From: Stutzerimonas stutzeri | GTDB taxonomy: Bacteria; Pseudomonadota; Gammaproteobacteria; Pseudomonadales; Pseudomonadaceae | Length of the DNA stretch: 64,000 nucleotides | NCBI RefSeq assembly: GCF_019090095.1 | Contig: NZ_JAGQFP010000001.1 | Span: forward strand, 1,302,001 to 1,366,000 | Direction of reading: 5' to 3' | Part shown: in pieces, positions 47,644 to 55,814 of the stretch | Numbering within the stretch: the stretch's first letter is position 1 | Layout: every line of letters begins with the position of its first letter | The notes under the pieces: model-generated | Told to the model about the DNA's origin: nothing | What the model saw: only the letters and a program-made list of their open reading frames with translations | Databases searched by the model: none | Translations under genes and position numbers: made by a program

Positions 47644-49074
47644 TCAGTTCGACTGCCGGCACAGATCTCCTGCCAGCTCGCCGAGTGTCTTCAGTGCTCG
47701 CTCAGCCTCTGCCGTCCAGGGCAATCCGCAGTTGAGCCGCACACAGTGATTGAACTGCTCGGTGTTACTGAAGATCAAGCCCGGCGCGATGCTGATACCG
47801 CGTTTCAAGGCCTGAACGTGCAGCTCCTTGGTGTTCACCCGAGCCGGCAGACTGACCCAGAGAATGAAGCCGCCGGTGGGTCGCGTCATCTGCGTGCCTT
47901 CCGGAAAATACCGCTGCACGGCCAGCTGAAAAGCGCTGAGGTTCTTGCGGTATTCGTGGCGGATGTAACGCAGGTGGCGATCATAACCACCGTTTTCCAG
48001 ATACGCCGCCACGCCCATCTGCGTAACGCTGCACGCCGAGTGCGTGCTGAACGTCTGCAACCGCTGGACCTCCTCACGGTAGCGCCCGGGAATGATCCAG
48101 CCTATGCGCACCCCAGGCGAGATCGTCTTGGAGAAGCTCGAACAGTAGATGACTCGCCCGTCCGTATCGTTGGATTTGAGCGCGCGGATCGAGCCCACAT
48201 CGAACAACAGCTCGCCGTATATATCGTCTTCGACAATCTGGATGTCGAAATTCGCCGCCATCTTCAACAACTGTTTCTGCCGTGCGTCAGGGACGCTGCC
48301 ACCGAGCGGATTGCTCAGACGCGCCGTCAGTACCAACGCCTTGATCGGCCACTGGCTGGCCGCCAGCTGCAGCGCCTCGAGGCTGAGCCCGGTATCGGGG
48401 TCACAGGGGATTTCGATCACCTTGAGCCCCAGCAGATCGGCCAATTGCAACAGGCCGTAATAGCTGGGCGACTCCGCCGCGATGAGGTCGCCCGGCTTGG
48501 TCAGCACCCGCAAGGACATCTGCAGCGCATCGACGCAACCATGGGTGATCACCACTTCATCCGGGCCGACGACTACACCGGCGTCGCGCATCCGAATCGC
48601 GACCTGCCGACGCAGCGGCTCGTAGCCGGGGCTGAACATGTAGCTGAACGCACGCTGGCTCTGGAAGCGGGTGACCTTGGCAAGCTGCTGGTGCAGCGCT
48701 CGCGCCGGCAGGTAGTCCACGTGGGGCACGGCGGCGCCCAGCGGAATGAGCCCGTCGCGGCGTGACTCGCTCAAGACCTGGTTGATGATGCTACTGCGCG
48801 TGACCAGCGTCGGCCGCTCGACCTGGGCGATATCGGGTGTCGGTGCGGTCAGCGCGGGCGTATGGTGGACGTAGAAGCCGGACTGCGGACGCGCCCGGAT
48901 CATCCCCTGGTCTTCGAGATTGGCGTATGCCTGGAGGACGGTCGCATGGCTGACGTTGAGCTGCATGCTCATCTTGCGCACTGACGGCACGCGCTCGCCA
49001 GGACGATAGACCCCTCGCCGGATGTCTTCGGCGAGCTGATGAGCGATGCGCTGATAAAGCAACAGATTGGTCAT
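47644..49074 (-). CDS. MocR-family regulator (GntR helix-turn-helix fused to fold-I aminotransferase)
   Basis: The 476-residue product has an N-terminal GntR winged helix (about 5-65: YRPGERVPSVRKMSMQLNVS, then HATVLQAYANLEDQG). An aminotransferase-like domain binds PLP through Lys316 (SSFSKTISPG). Further PLP contacts sit in TARLSNPLGGSVPD, EDDIYGEL and RIGWI. MocR proteins regulate amine, amino-acid or vitamin B6 genes using PLP adducts as signals. I chose the ATG at 49074, with GGA/GGAG upstream. The start nine codons earlier sits inside the inverted repeat at 49101-49122 and lacks a ribosome site. Its target is unknown. Confidence 0.88.
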   Translation of the reverse strand: MTNLLLYQRIAHQLAEDIRRGVYRPGERVPSVRKMSMQLNVSHATVLQAYANLEDQGMIRARPQSGFYVHHTPALTAPTPDIAQVERPTLVTRSSIINQVLSESRRDGLIPLGAAVPHVDYLPARALHQQLAKVTRFQSQRAFSYMFSPGYEPLRRQVAIRMRDAGVVVGPDEVVITHGCVDALQMSLRVLTKPGDLIAAESPSYYGLLQLADLLGLKVIEIPCDPDTGLSLEALQLAASQWPIKALVLTARLSNPLGGSVPDARQKQLLKMAANFDIQIVEDDIYGELLFDVGSIRALKSNDTDGRVIYCSSFSKTISPGVRIGWIIPGRYREEVQRLQTFSTHSACSVTQMGVAAYLENGGYDRHLRYIRHEYRKNLSAFQLAVQRYFPEGTQMTRPTGGFILWVSLPARVNTKELHVQALKRGISIAPGLIFSNTEQFNHCVRLNCGLPWTAEAERALKTLGELAGDLCRQSN

Positions 49075-49100
49075 ATCGTCCGTCTCCGCCAACTGAACCA

Positions 49101-49122
49101 TAACAGTAGTACAACACTGTTA
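49101..49122. promoter_or_regulatory. Inverted repeat upstream of the MocR-type gene, likely autoregulatory operator
   Basis: TAACAGT (49101-49107) and ACTGTTA (49116-49122) are perfect 7-base inverted arms around an 8-base spacer AGTACAAC. The site is centred 38 bases upstream of the chosen start. This position is typical of promoter-overlapping operators and GntR-type symmetrical half-sites. The dimer symmetry is seen; binding by the adjacent regulator is inferred. Confidence 0.6.
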
Positions 49123-49196
49123 TGCACGACCGATACAGTTGGCGGCTAACTCGCCGACACAGTCAGTTACTTTTGCCTAGCTCAGCGGCACGGACA

Positions 49197-50003
49197 CTAA
49201 CGCGGACTACTCAGACGGCCTAGCTCGTCGGAGAACAGTATCTCCACACGCCGGTTCTGGGCCCGGCCGCGCGCCGAGGCGTTTTCGGCGACGCGGTGCT
49301 GCTCGCCATAGCCCACCACCTCCATGCGCCCTCGGTCGACGCCCAGGCTTTCCATGAAATCGCTCACCGCCTGCGCCCGGTCCTTGGACAACGCAAGGTT
49401 TTCGGCCGCGTCGCCTCGATTGTCGGTGTAGCCTTCGATCCGCACCCTGCGTTTGGGATTGAGCTGCAGGAAACGTACGACCTTGAACAAGGTGCGGTTG
49501 GCCGACGGTCCGAGTTCGGCGCTGGCCGCCTCGAACAGCACATCACCCAGGGTCATTACCAGGCCACGATCGGTCTCGGCGGCAGCCAGGCTGACCATCT
49601 GGTCTTCCAGCAATCGACCTTGCTGTTGGGCATCGAGCAACCGCGCTTCCTGCAATGCCTGACGCAGGCGCTCGCGCTCCATGGCCAACTGAGTGGCGCG
49701 CCGCTGCTTCTGGACCTGCTCACTGTGCAGGCGCGCAATCTCGCTGTATCGCTGACTCAAGTACGCATAGTGTTCGACGTCCGCATCGCTGCCCCAGTAG
49801 TCGGCGAACCGATTGGCCCGCTCCAGCGACTCGGCGGCTCGCATCACGTCTTTCGGCGCATCATGAAGCGTCTGAGGGTCGTCACCGACCTTCTGGAACG
49901 CGACGGTCGCCTGCTCCAGCTGCTGCCGCGACGCCTGTGACGCACAACCTTGAAGCCCAACCAGCGCCATCAGCAAGCTGGGAATAAGAAGCACCGCTCT
50001 CAC
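49197..50003 (-). CDS. OmpA-domain lipoprotein
   Basis: The 268-residue product has a lipoprotein signal ending LQGC (Cys20) and a helical region with DUF4398-like N-terminal part (about 25-100). A charged coiled coil spans about 95-130. A C-terminal OmpA-like peptidoglycan-binding domain follows (about 150-258: GDVLFEAASAELGPSANRTL, then IEGYTDNRGDAAENLALSKD and GRAQNRRVEI). It probably links outer membrane and cell wall. The start is GTG at 50003, overlapping the preceding stop as GTGA. Confidence 0.88.
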   Translation of the reverse strand: MRAVLLIPSLLMALVGLQGCASQASRQQLEQATVAFQKVGDDPQTLHDAPKDVMRAAESLERANRFADYWGSDADVEHYAYLSQRYSEIARLHSEQVQKQRRATQLAMERERLRQALQEARLLDAQQQGRLLEDQMVSLAAAETDRGLVMTLGDVLFEAASAELGPSANRTLFKVVRFLQLNPKRRVRIEGYTDNRGDAAENLALSKDRAQAVSDFMESLGVDRGRMEVVGYGEQHRVAENASARGRAQNRRVEILFSDELGRLSSPR

Positions 50004-50350
50004 CGCAGATCTCCCAACTGTTCACGTAGCCGCGCGATACGCCGTTGCAACTCGGCCAGCTCCTGATCGCGCTTTTCGTTCAATACGCTGGCCTCCGCCA
50101 GTCGAGCATCCAGCTCCGCCCGTTCGGCGAGCCGGCGGGCCTTGCGAAAGTCTTCGTCTCGCATCGCCGCCACTGCCGCCGCGTACTTGTCTTCGGCCAG
50201 CACCAGCTCCGGTGTCTGCTCCGACGCGCCCGCTGAGCGCGCCAGGATCAGCGCCTGCTCGGTGAGACGCAACTGTTCGGTCGGTGCCGGATCACTGGCG
50301 CAGCCGACCAACGCCAATAGCCCGAGCATGCAGGTAAGGTGTTTTATCAA
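50000..50350 (-). CDS. DUF4398 lipoprotein
   Basis: The 116-residue product has a lipoprotein signal ending LVGC (Cys17). A helical, Ala/Glu/Arg-rich domain follows (LILARSAGASEQTPELVLAE, then DKYAAAVAAMRDEDFRKARR). This is the DUF4398 pattern, which resembles a TPR-like helical hairpin. The C-terminus is a short coiled coil. Its stop overlaps the GTG of the OmpA-domain lipoprotein, and both share the DUF4398-like helix pattern. The two likely act together at the envelope; no function is established. Confidence 0.82.
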   Translation of the reverse strand: MIKHLTCMLGLLALVGCASDPAPTEQLRLTEQALILARSAGASEQTPELVLAEDKYAAAVAAMRDEDFRKARRLAERAELDARLAEASVLNEKRDQELAELQRRIARLREQLGDLR

Positions 50351-50360
50351 GGGAGAGGTC

Positions 50361-51185
50361 CTAGCGTTGCGAATTACGTGTCGATGCCGGCTGCTGCTTC
50401 CAGCGCTCGAGATTGTCTACCAGCAGTTGTTGCGGCACACCGGCAGCGCGCAATTCTGTCATTTTTATCGCCAGCTGTCCGCGCAGCCAGGGCCCGTTGC
50501 ACGCCGAGTCGTGCGCCACCGCAAGGTGCATGCCACGGCTACTGACCGGCGGCTCCAGTCGCTGTATATCGTTGAGCCAGCCCTGGCGGCCGGCTTGCGC
50601 GATGGCATTGAAACGCTCGTGCAGCACGTAATCGGCCTTACCGGCCAACAGCCCTTTCACGGCCTCGGTCAAGCTTGGAACAGCGCGCAGACGAAGGCGC
50701 TTGTCGGCGTATGCCTGGAACTCGCGACCGAAGCGCGTTGTGGCGACATAGGTGCCGGCGTGGCCTGCCAGCTCGTCGCGACTGGCGTAAAGAAAGCCCG
50801 GATCGTTGCGCACCCATGCCGAGGTCTGCAATTCCGTGATCGCGGGGTGGATGAAATCCAGATACGCCAGCTGCGGCGTATCGATCACCGCATCGGCCAA
50901 TAGGTCGACTCGGCCGCTGCGAACTTCTTCCAGCGCCTTGTCGGCGTTCCCGGTGTATAGCAGCTCCAACTTCAGGCCTAGCGAGTCCGTGATTTGCTTC
51001 AGCAGATCGGCGTTCGCACCCATTAGGCGCTTGGGATTCTGCGGATCGCGCCATAAAAAAGGCGGGTTGTTTGCGCCACCGGTCGCGATCAGTCGATCAC
51101 ACTTGGCTGCCGCCGCGTTCGCCGCAAAGGGAGTCGCCCACAGCAAGGCGGTCAAGGCGAATGTCAGCGAAACGGCACAACGCAT
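50361..51185 (-). CDS. Periplasmic solute-binding protein, family 3
   Basis: The 274-residue product has a signal peptide (about 1-25, ending ANAAA). It shows a family 3 bacterial binding-protein fold (LIATGGANNPPFLWRDPQNP, then GANADLLKQITDSLGLKLEL; a RSGRVDLLADAVIDTPQLAY segment; GLLAGKADYVLHERFNAIAQ). Such domains bind amino acids or act as free-standing sensors. No permease or ATPase gene is adjacent, so its partner is unknown. It ends 11 bases before the DUF4398 gene and could be in the same transcript. Confidence 0.85.
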   Translation of the reverse strand: MRCAVSLTFALTALLWATPFAANAAAAKCDRLIATGGANNPPFLWRDPQNPKRLMGANADLLKQITDSLGLKLELLYTGNADKALEEVRSGRVDLLADAVIDTPQLAYLDFIHPAITELQTSAWVRNDPGFLYASRDELAGHAGTYVATTRFGREFQAYADKRLRLRAVPSLTEAVKGLLAGKADYVLHERFNAIAQAGRQGWLNDIQRLEPPVSSRGMHLAVAHDSACNGPWLRGQLAIKMTELRAAGVPQQLLVDNLERWKQQPASTRNSQR

Positions 51186-51257
51186 GGAGAACCTCTGTAG
51201 TGGGACCTGGAATGGTGCCCGGCGATCTTACCATCGGTAGTCACCAGCGAGCGCTCA

Positions 51258-51287
51258 CAAAAAACCCGCTACGAGAGCGGGTTTTTC
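51258..51287. terminator. Intrinsic terminator after etfA
   Basis: A 7-base GC-rich stem (ACCCGCT at 51264-51270, AGCGGGT at 51276-51282) has a 5-base loop. It is flanked by six A residues on one side and GTTTTT on the other. It works as a Rho-independent terminator in both orientations; on the minus strand it ends etfBA 15 bases past the stop. Confidence 0.9.
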
Positions 51288-51301
51288 TTGCAGCGGCTCG
51301 G

Positions 51302-52231
51302 TCAGACGAGACGCTCGAGCTCCGGCAGGATCTCGAACAGATCGCCCACCAGGCCGTAGTCGGCAACCTGGAAGATCGGCGCCTCTTCGTCCTTGTTGAT
51401 CGCGACGATCACCTTGGAGTCCTTCATGCCGGCCAGATGCTGGATCGCACCGGAGATACCGACGGCGATGTACAGCTGTGGCGCGACGATCTTGCCGGTC
51501 TGGCCGACCTGCATATCGTTGGGCACGAAGCCGGCGTCGACCGCGGCGCGCGAAGCACCAACCGCTGCGCCAAGCTTGTCGGCCAGCGAGTACAGGTGCT
51601 TGAAGTTGTCGCCGTTCTGCATGCCACGGCCACCGGAGACGACGATCTTCGCGGCGGTCAGCTCAGGGCGGTCGGACTTGGCCAGCTCTTCACCGACGAA
51701 GCTGGAAACGCCGGCGTCGCCTGCACCCGACACCTGCTCGACGGCAGCCGAGCCGCCTTCGGCGTTGACCGGATCGAAACCGGTCGCGCGAACGGTGATG
51801 ACCTTGATCGGCGCGCTCGATTGCACGGTGGCAATGGCGTTGCCGGCGTAGATCGGACGCTTGAAGGTGTCGGCACTTTCAACGGCAATGATTTCGGAAA
51901 TCTGGTCGACATCCAGCAGCGCCGCAACGCGTGGCAGGAAGTTTTTGCCATTGGTGGTAGCCGCGGCCAGCACGTGGCTGTAGTTCTTGGCCAGCTCGGC
52001 GATCAGCGGCGCGACGTTCTCCGGCAACTGATGGGCGTAGGCGGCGTTGTCGGCAACCAGGACCTTGGATACGCCTTCGATTTTTGCAGCGGCTTCACCG
52101 ATGGCGGCGCAGTTGCTGCCGGCGACCAGCACATGGATGTCGCCACCAATGGCTTTCGCGGCGGCCACGGTGTTGAGCGTAGCGGCGGCCAGGACGGCGT
52201 TGTTGTGTTCAGCGATAACCAGGATAGTCAT
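51302..52231 (-). CDS. etfA: Electron transfer flavoprotein alpha subunit
   Basis: EtfA carries FAD and, with EtfB, takes electrons from acyl-CoA and other dehydrogenases to ETF-QO. The 309-residue product starts [20 protein letters not shown]. It ends with the FAD-binding domain signature ([54 protein letters not shown]). All family motifs are present. Its start is directly after the etfB stop. Confidence 0.97.
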   Translation of the reverse strand: MTILVIAEHNNAVLAAATLNTVAAAKAIGGDIHVLVAGSNCAAIGEAAAKIEGVSKVLVADNAAYAHQLPENVAPLIAELAKNYSHVLAAATTNGKNFLPRVAALLDVDQISEIIAVESADTFKRPIYAGNAIATVQSSAPIKVITVRATGFDPVNAEGGSAAVEQVSGAGDAGVSSFVGEELAKSDRPELTAAKIVVSGGRGMQNGDNFKHLYSLADKLGAAVGASRAAVDAGFVPNDMQVGQTGKIVAPQLYIAVGISGAIQHLAGMKDSKVIVAINKDEEAPIFQVADYGLVGDLFEILPELERLV

Positions 52232-52981
52232 TTAGATTACCTTCGCCTCGTTCTTCAGTTTCTCGACCAGTTCTTCCACGGACTTGACCTTGATACCGGC
52301 GCTGCGTGCAGCTGGCGCTTCGACCTTGAGGACCTTGACGGTGGAGGTGGTGGATACACCCAGCGCATCTGGAGTCAGGACTTCCAGCGGCTTCTTCTTG
52401 GCTTTCATGATGTTCGGCAGCGAGGCGTAGCGCGGCTCGTTAAGGCGCAGATCGGTGGTGACGATCGCCGGCAGATTCAGCGAAACGGTCTGGGCACCGC
52501 CGTCGATTTCACGCTCGACGCTCACCTTGTCGCCACTCACCTCGACCTTCGAGGCAAAAGTGCCTTGGGCAAAGCCGGTCAACGCGCCGAGCATCTGACC
52601 GGTCTGGTTGTTGTCGCTGTCGATGGCCTGCTTGCCAAGGATGACCAGCTGCGGCTGCTCCTTGTCGACGACGGCTTTCAACAACTTGGCCACGGCCAGC
52701 GAGTTGAGTTCTTCGCTCGACTCGACCAGTACGGCGCGATCGGCACCCAGTGCCAGCGCAGTACGCAGTTGTTCCTGAGCAGCAGTCGGCCCGATGGAAA
52801 CCACGACGATTTCACTGGCCACGCCCTTCTCTTTCAGGCGCACGGCTTCTTCCACGGCGATCTCGCAGAAGGGGTTCATCGACATCTTGACGTTGGCGAG
52901 ATCGACGCCGGAGTTGTCCGCCTTGACGCGGACCTTGACGTTGTAATCGACCACTCGTTTGACAGCTACAAGAATCTTCAT
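52232..52981 (-). CDS. etfB: Electron transfer flavoprotein beta subunit
   Basis: EtfB binds AMP and pairs with EtfA. The 249-residue product begins [20 protein letters not shown]. It has the EtfB signature [20 protein letters not shown] and the C-terminal family signature ([20 protein letters not shown], then MKAKKKP). The ATG at 52981 matches the family start; a 28-codon longer reading is rejected because it has no counterpart. The leader from a candidate upstream promoter would be long (about 320 bases) and would include the inverted-repeat element at 53151-53290. Confidence 0.97.
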   Translation of the reverse strand: MKILVAVKRVVDYNVKVRVKADNSGVDLANVKMSMNPFCEIAVEEAVRLKEKGVASEIVVVSIGPTAAQEQLRTALALGADRAVLVESSEELNSLAVAKLLKAVVDKEQPQLVILGKQAIDSDNNQTGQMLGALTGFAQGTFASKVEVSGDKVSVEREIDGGAQTVSLNLPAIVTTDLRLNEPRYASLPNIMKAKKKPLEVLTPDALGVSTTSTVKVLKVEAPAARSAGIKVKSVEELVEKLKNEAKVI

Positions 52982-53150
52982 GGATTCCTCGTTACTCTCC
53001 GGTGAATAGAATTTCGCCGAGGCGAACCGAGCCATGCTCGAGATCCAGGGGTGCAACTTAGCCACTGGACCTGTTCGGCGAGCACAAAACTGCCCGTATC
53101 TTGACTGCAGCCGTAAGCCGGGGTCAACAATGCGAATGACCCGCCATAAC

Positions 53151-53290
53151 AGGCCGTGTGAAAGCTACTGCGCTCGGTTATGCCGCGTTGAAAACAGGCT
53201 CGGAATGCTCATTTACAGCTCGTAAACTCCGCTTCCTCGCCCGTTTTCGTGCCTTGCCTAACCGTCGCTCGCTACGTTTTCACCCGGCCT
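53151..53290. repeat. 140-base MITE-like inverted-repeat element
   Basis: The ends AGGCCGTGTGAAA (53151-53163) and, on the opposite strand, AGGCCGGGTGAAA (53278-53290) match at 12 of 13 bases. Partial inverted similarity continues inward, and the centre is a palindrome, TTTAC-AGCTC-GTAAA (53212-53226). The whole can fold into a long imperfect hairpin and has no coding capacity. I recall very similar sequence scattered in pseudomonad genomes, but copy number cannot be tested here. Confidence 0.65.
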
Positions 53291-53333
53291 GATGAGCCGC
53301 AGTTTCCGGATTCTAACAGGCTGACAAAAAATT

Positions 53334-53347
53334 CAAACAAACGTTTG
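53334..53347. promoter_or_regulatory. PsrA-type operator CAAAC-N4-GTTTG
   Basis: CAAAC (53334-53338), four bases, then GTTTG (53343-53347) exactly fits the PsrA consensus [GC]AAAC-N2-4-GTTT[GC]. It ends 2 bases before the -35 of the ETF-QO promoter, so bound protein should block polymerase. PsrA is the fatty-acid-responsive TetR-type repressor of beta-oxidation genes in pseudomonads. The site is seen; PsrA control is inferred, and psrA is not in the window. Confidence 0.72.
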
Positions 53348-53349
53348 TA

Positions 53350-53378
53350 TTGGACCGATCAGGGCGTCTATATATAAT
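53350..53378 (+). promoter_or_regulatory. Sigma-70 promoter for the ETF-QO gene
   Basis: TTGGAC (53350-53355) and TATAAT (53373-53378) are separated by exactly 17 bases. The -10 is consensus and the -35 matches at four of six positions. Predicted start is near 53385, about 75 bases before the ATG at 53460. Confidence 0.85.
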
Positions 53379-53459
53379 GCGCCAGCTCGGCTTGATCAGG
53401 GATTCGATCCAAGCCCTCCACTTTTATAAAACAATCAAGCCTTGAGTAGGAGATAGCCA

Positions 53460-55115
53460 ATGGAACGCGAATACATGGAATTCGACGTAGTGATCGTCGG
53501 CGCCGGCCCCGCGGGCCTGTCCGCTGCCTGCCGACTGAAGCAACGAGCCGCCGATGCTGGTAAGGAGATCAGCGTCTGCGTCGTTGAGAAGGGTTCCGAA
53601 GTAGGCGCCCATATCCTATCTGGCGCCGTGTTCGAGCCACGCGCCCTGAACGAACTGTTCCCCAACTGGAAAGAGCTCGAAGCGCCGCTGAACACCCCGG
53701 TCAAGCGAGACGACATCTACCTGCTCAAGAATGCCGAGGCCGCGCGCAAGCTGCCGAATGCACTGGTTCCCAAGACCATGCACAACGAAGGCAACTACAT
53801 CATTTCCCTGGGTAACCTGTGCCGCTGGCTGGCCCAGCAGGCTGAGAACCTTGGCGTCGAAATCTACCCGGGCTTCGCCGCCCAGGAAGCGCTGATCGAC
53901 GAACAGGGCGTGGTGCGCGGCATCGTCACCGGCGACCTCGGCGTCGACCGCGAAGGCAACCCTAAAGAAGGCATGTACACCCCGGGCATGGAGCTGCGGG
54001 CCAAGTACACCCTGTTCGCCGAAGGCTGCCGCGGCCATATCGGCAAGCAACTGATCAACCGCTTCCAACTCAACGCCAATGTCGACCCGCAGCACTACGG
54101 CATCGGCATCAAGGAGCTCTGGGACATCGATCCAGCCAAGCACGAGCAAGGCCTGGTCGTGCATACGGCTGGCTGGCCGCTGGACGATGCGAACACCGGC
54201 GGTTCGTTCCTCTACCATCTGGAAAACAACCAGGTGGTGGTTGGCCTGATCGTCGACCTGTCCTACAGCAACCCGTTCCTCTCCCCATTCGACGAGTTCC
54301 AGCGCTACAAGCATCACCCGGTCATCAAGCAGTACCTCGAAGGCGGCAAGCGGGTGTCCTATGGCGCGCGGGCCATCGCCAAGGGCGGCATCAACTCGCT
54401 GCCGAAGATGGTGTTCAATGGCGGCGCCCTGATCGGCTGCGACGCTGGCACGCTGAACTTCGCCAAGATCAAGGGCAGCCATACCGCGATGAAGTCCGGC
54501 ATGCTGGCCGCCGAAGCCGTGGCGGACGCCCTGTTTGCCGGCCGTGAAGGCGGTGATGAGCTGACTGGCTACGAAGAAGGTTTCAAGGCCAGCTGGCTGT
54601 ATCAGGAGCTGTATGCCAGCCGCAACTTCGGCGCAGCGATCCACAAGTGGGGCGCGGTCAAGGGCGGTGCGTTCAACTTCATCGACCAGAACATCTTCGG
54701 TGGCAAGATTCCGTTCACGCTGCACGACACCAAGCCGGACTACGCCTGCCTGAAAACGGCGGCCGAGTCGAAGAAGATCGAATATCCCAAGCCTGACGGC
54801 AAGCTCAGCTTCGACAAGCTCAGCTCGGTGTTCCTCTCAAACACCAACCACGAAGAGGAACAGCCGGTCCACCTCAAGCTGACGGATCCGAGCATTCCGA
54901 TCGAGCGCAACCTGCCGCTGTACGACGAGCCGGCTCAGCGTTACTGCCCGGCTGGCGTGTATGAGGTCGTGGACAATGACGACGGAAGCAAGCGCTTCCA
55001 GATCAACGCGCAAAACTGCGTGCACTGCAAGACGTGCGACATCAAGGATCCGTCTCAGAACATCACCTGGGTAGCACCGGAAGGCACCGGAGGGCCCAAC
55101 TACCCCAACATGTAA
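53460..55115 (+). CDS. Electron transfer flavoprotein-ubiquinone oxidoreductase (ETF-QO)
   Basis: ETF-QO is an inner-membrane-associated flavo-iron-sulfur enzyme. It passes electrons from ETF to ubiquinone. The 551-residue product has an N-terminal FAD Rossmann motif (VVIVGAGPAGLSAACRLKQR) and a middle quinone-binding region. The C-terminal ferredoxin-like segment has a [4Fe-4S] cluster motif CVHCKTCDIKDPSQNITWVA. Length and motif order are standard. An AGGAG ribosome site sits 9 bases upstream. Divergent placement from etfBA, its electron donor, matches the pathway. Confidence 0.96.
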   Translation: MEREYMEFDVVIVGAGPAGLSAACRLKQRAADAGKEISVCVVEKGSEVGAHILSGAVFEPRALNELFPNWKELEAPLNTPVKRDDIYLLKNAEAARKLPNALVPKTMHNEGNYIISLGNLCRWLAQQAENLGVEIYPGFAAQEALIDEQGVVRGIVTGDLGVDREGNPKEGMYTPGMELRAKYTLFAEGCRGHIGKQLINRFQLNANVDPQHYGIGIKELWDIDPAKHEQGLVVHTAGWPLDDANTGGSFLYHLENNQVVVGLIVDLSYSNPFLSPFDEFQRYKHHPVIKQYLEGGKRVSYGARAIAKGGINSLPKMVFNGGALIGCDAGTLNFAKIKGSHTAMKSGMLAAEAVADALFAGREGGDELTGYEEGFKASWLYQELYASRNFGAAIHKWGAVKGGAFNFIDQNIFGGKIPFTLHDTKPDYACLKTAAESKKIEYPKPDGKLSFDKLSSVFLSNTNHEEEQPVHLKLTDPSIPIERNLPLYDEPAQRYCPAGVYEVVDNDDGSKRFQINAQNCVHCKTCDIKDPSQNITWVAPEGTGGPNYPNM

Positions 55116-55148
55116 CGCGAGTGACAGCGCGCTGCGACGCGACGACGG

Positions 55149-55170
55149 AACCCCGCCCTGTGGCGGGGTT
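55149..55170 (+). terminator. Intrinsic terminator after the ETF-QO gene
   Basis: A 9-base stem (AACCCCGCC at 55149-55157, GGCGGGGTT at 55162-55170) with loop CTGT is followed by TCGCGTTTTG. It lies 34 bases past the stop codon. Confidence 0.88.
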
Positions 55171-55251
55171 TCGCGTTTTGACAGCGTGAAAAAAGCAGCG
55201 ATCCAGACCGGCCGGCATTGCCTGAGCCCGCGCGAGGACTACACAAAGCAA

Positions 55252-55275
55252 AAGCCCCGACCAGGGTCGGGGCTT
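55252..55275 (-). terminator. Intrinsic terminator after the cold shock gene
   Basis: A 10-base stem (AAGCCCCGAC at 55252-55261, GTCGGGGCTT at 55266-55275) has loop CAGG. On the minus strand it is followed by TTGCTTTG. It lies 50 bases beyond the csp stop codon. Confidence 0.88.
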
Positions 55276-55324
55276 CGTCAGTAGCTCAGCCGTCAATGGC
55301 CGGCTTCAAGGTCCGCTGCGGTGA

Positions 55325-55534
55325 TCAGAGCCCGGCAACATCCTCGGCCTGCAGCCCTTTCTGGCCCTGAGTCACGGAAAACTCCACCTGCTGGCCTTCA
55401 GCCAGAGAGCGGTGGCCTTCGCCACGAATAGCCTGGTAGTGAACAAATACATCCGCCCCGCTGCCACGCTGAATGAATCCATAGCCCTTGGCATCGTTGA
55501 ACCACTTGACGGTTCCGGTTTCGCGCTCAGCCAT
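55325..55534 (-). CDS. Cold shock domain protein (CspA family)
   Basis: The 69-residue OB-fold protein binds single-stranded nucleic acid and acts as an RNA chaperone. It has RNP1 KGYGFIQR and RNP2 DVFVHYQAI, and the usual start [13 protein letters not shown]. Length is standard. The 5' region (55535-55814) contains a possible promoter with -10 TATACT at 55672-55677, giving a leader of about 130 bases. Cold-shock mRNAs often have long leaders. The exact paralogue cannot be named. Confidence 0.94.
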   Translation of the reverse strand: MAERETGTVKWFNDAKGYGFIQRGSGADVFVHYQAIRGEGHRSLAEGQQVEFSVTQGQKGLQAEDVAGL

Positions 55535-55772
55535 TCTACTTCTCCAACTCGATTCTTATTATTCCCCGTTCGGGGGAGGGACGATCAGCCTGAACCCGTC
55601 GCAGGCCACCTAGCGGCCATGACTATAGCCAAACCGGTGTGACAAGCACGTTTCAGGCCGACCATCGGACGAGTATAGAGCAGGGATTTTCCCGTCTTGG
55701 ATTTTTTTACGATCCAACACATTCATGTGGCTGCCGCCGGGCGGCGCCGTCCTGACGATAGACGAAGCGTCA

Positions 55773-55810
55773 CTCCGCAGCCGATCCGGGCGATCGCACC
55801 GGCTGCGGAG
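55773..55810 (-). terminator. Strong hairpin after the gldG-like gene
   Basis: Arms CTCCGCAGCCG (55773-55783) and CGGCTGCGGAG (55800-55810) form a perfect 11-base stem with a 16-base loop, 4 bases past the stop. No T-tract follows, so this may be a Rho-independent-like or stabilising end of the ABC operon message. Confidence 0.5.
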
Positions 55811-55814
55811 GTAA

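Larger units (their letters stand above)
52982..53459. other. 478-base divergent etfB / ETF-QO control region
   Basis: No gene is visible. The left 170 bases, nearest etfB, show no strong signal. A 140-base inverted-repeat element occupies 53151-53290. The right part has a PsrA-like operator and a sigma-70 promoter for the ETF-QO gene. A possible promoter for etfBA (minus strand TTTGAA, 16 bases, TAGAAT, near 53310-53337) overlaps the operator, so one site could control both directions. Confidence 0.6.
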
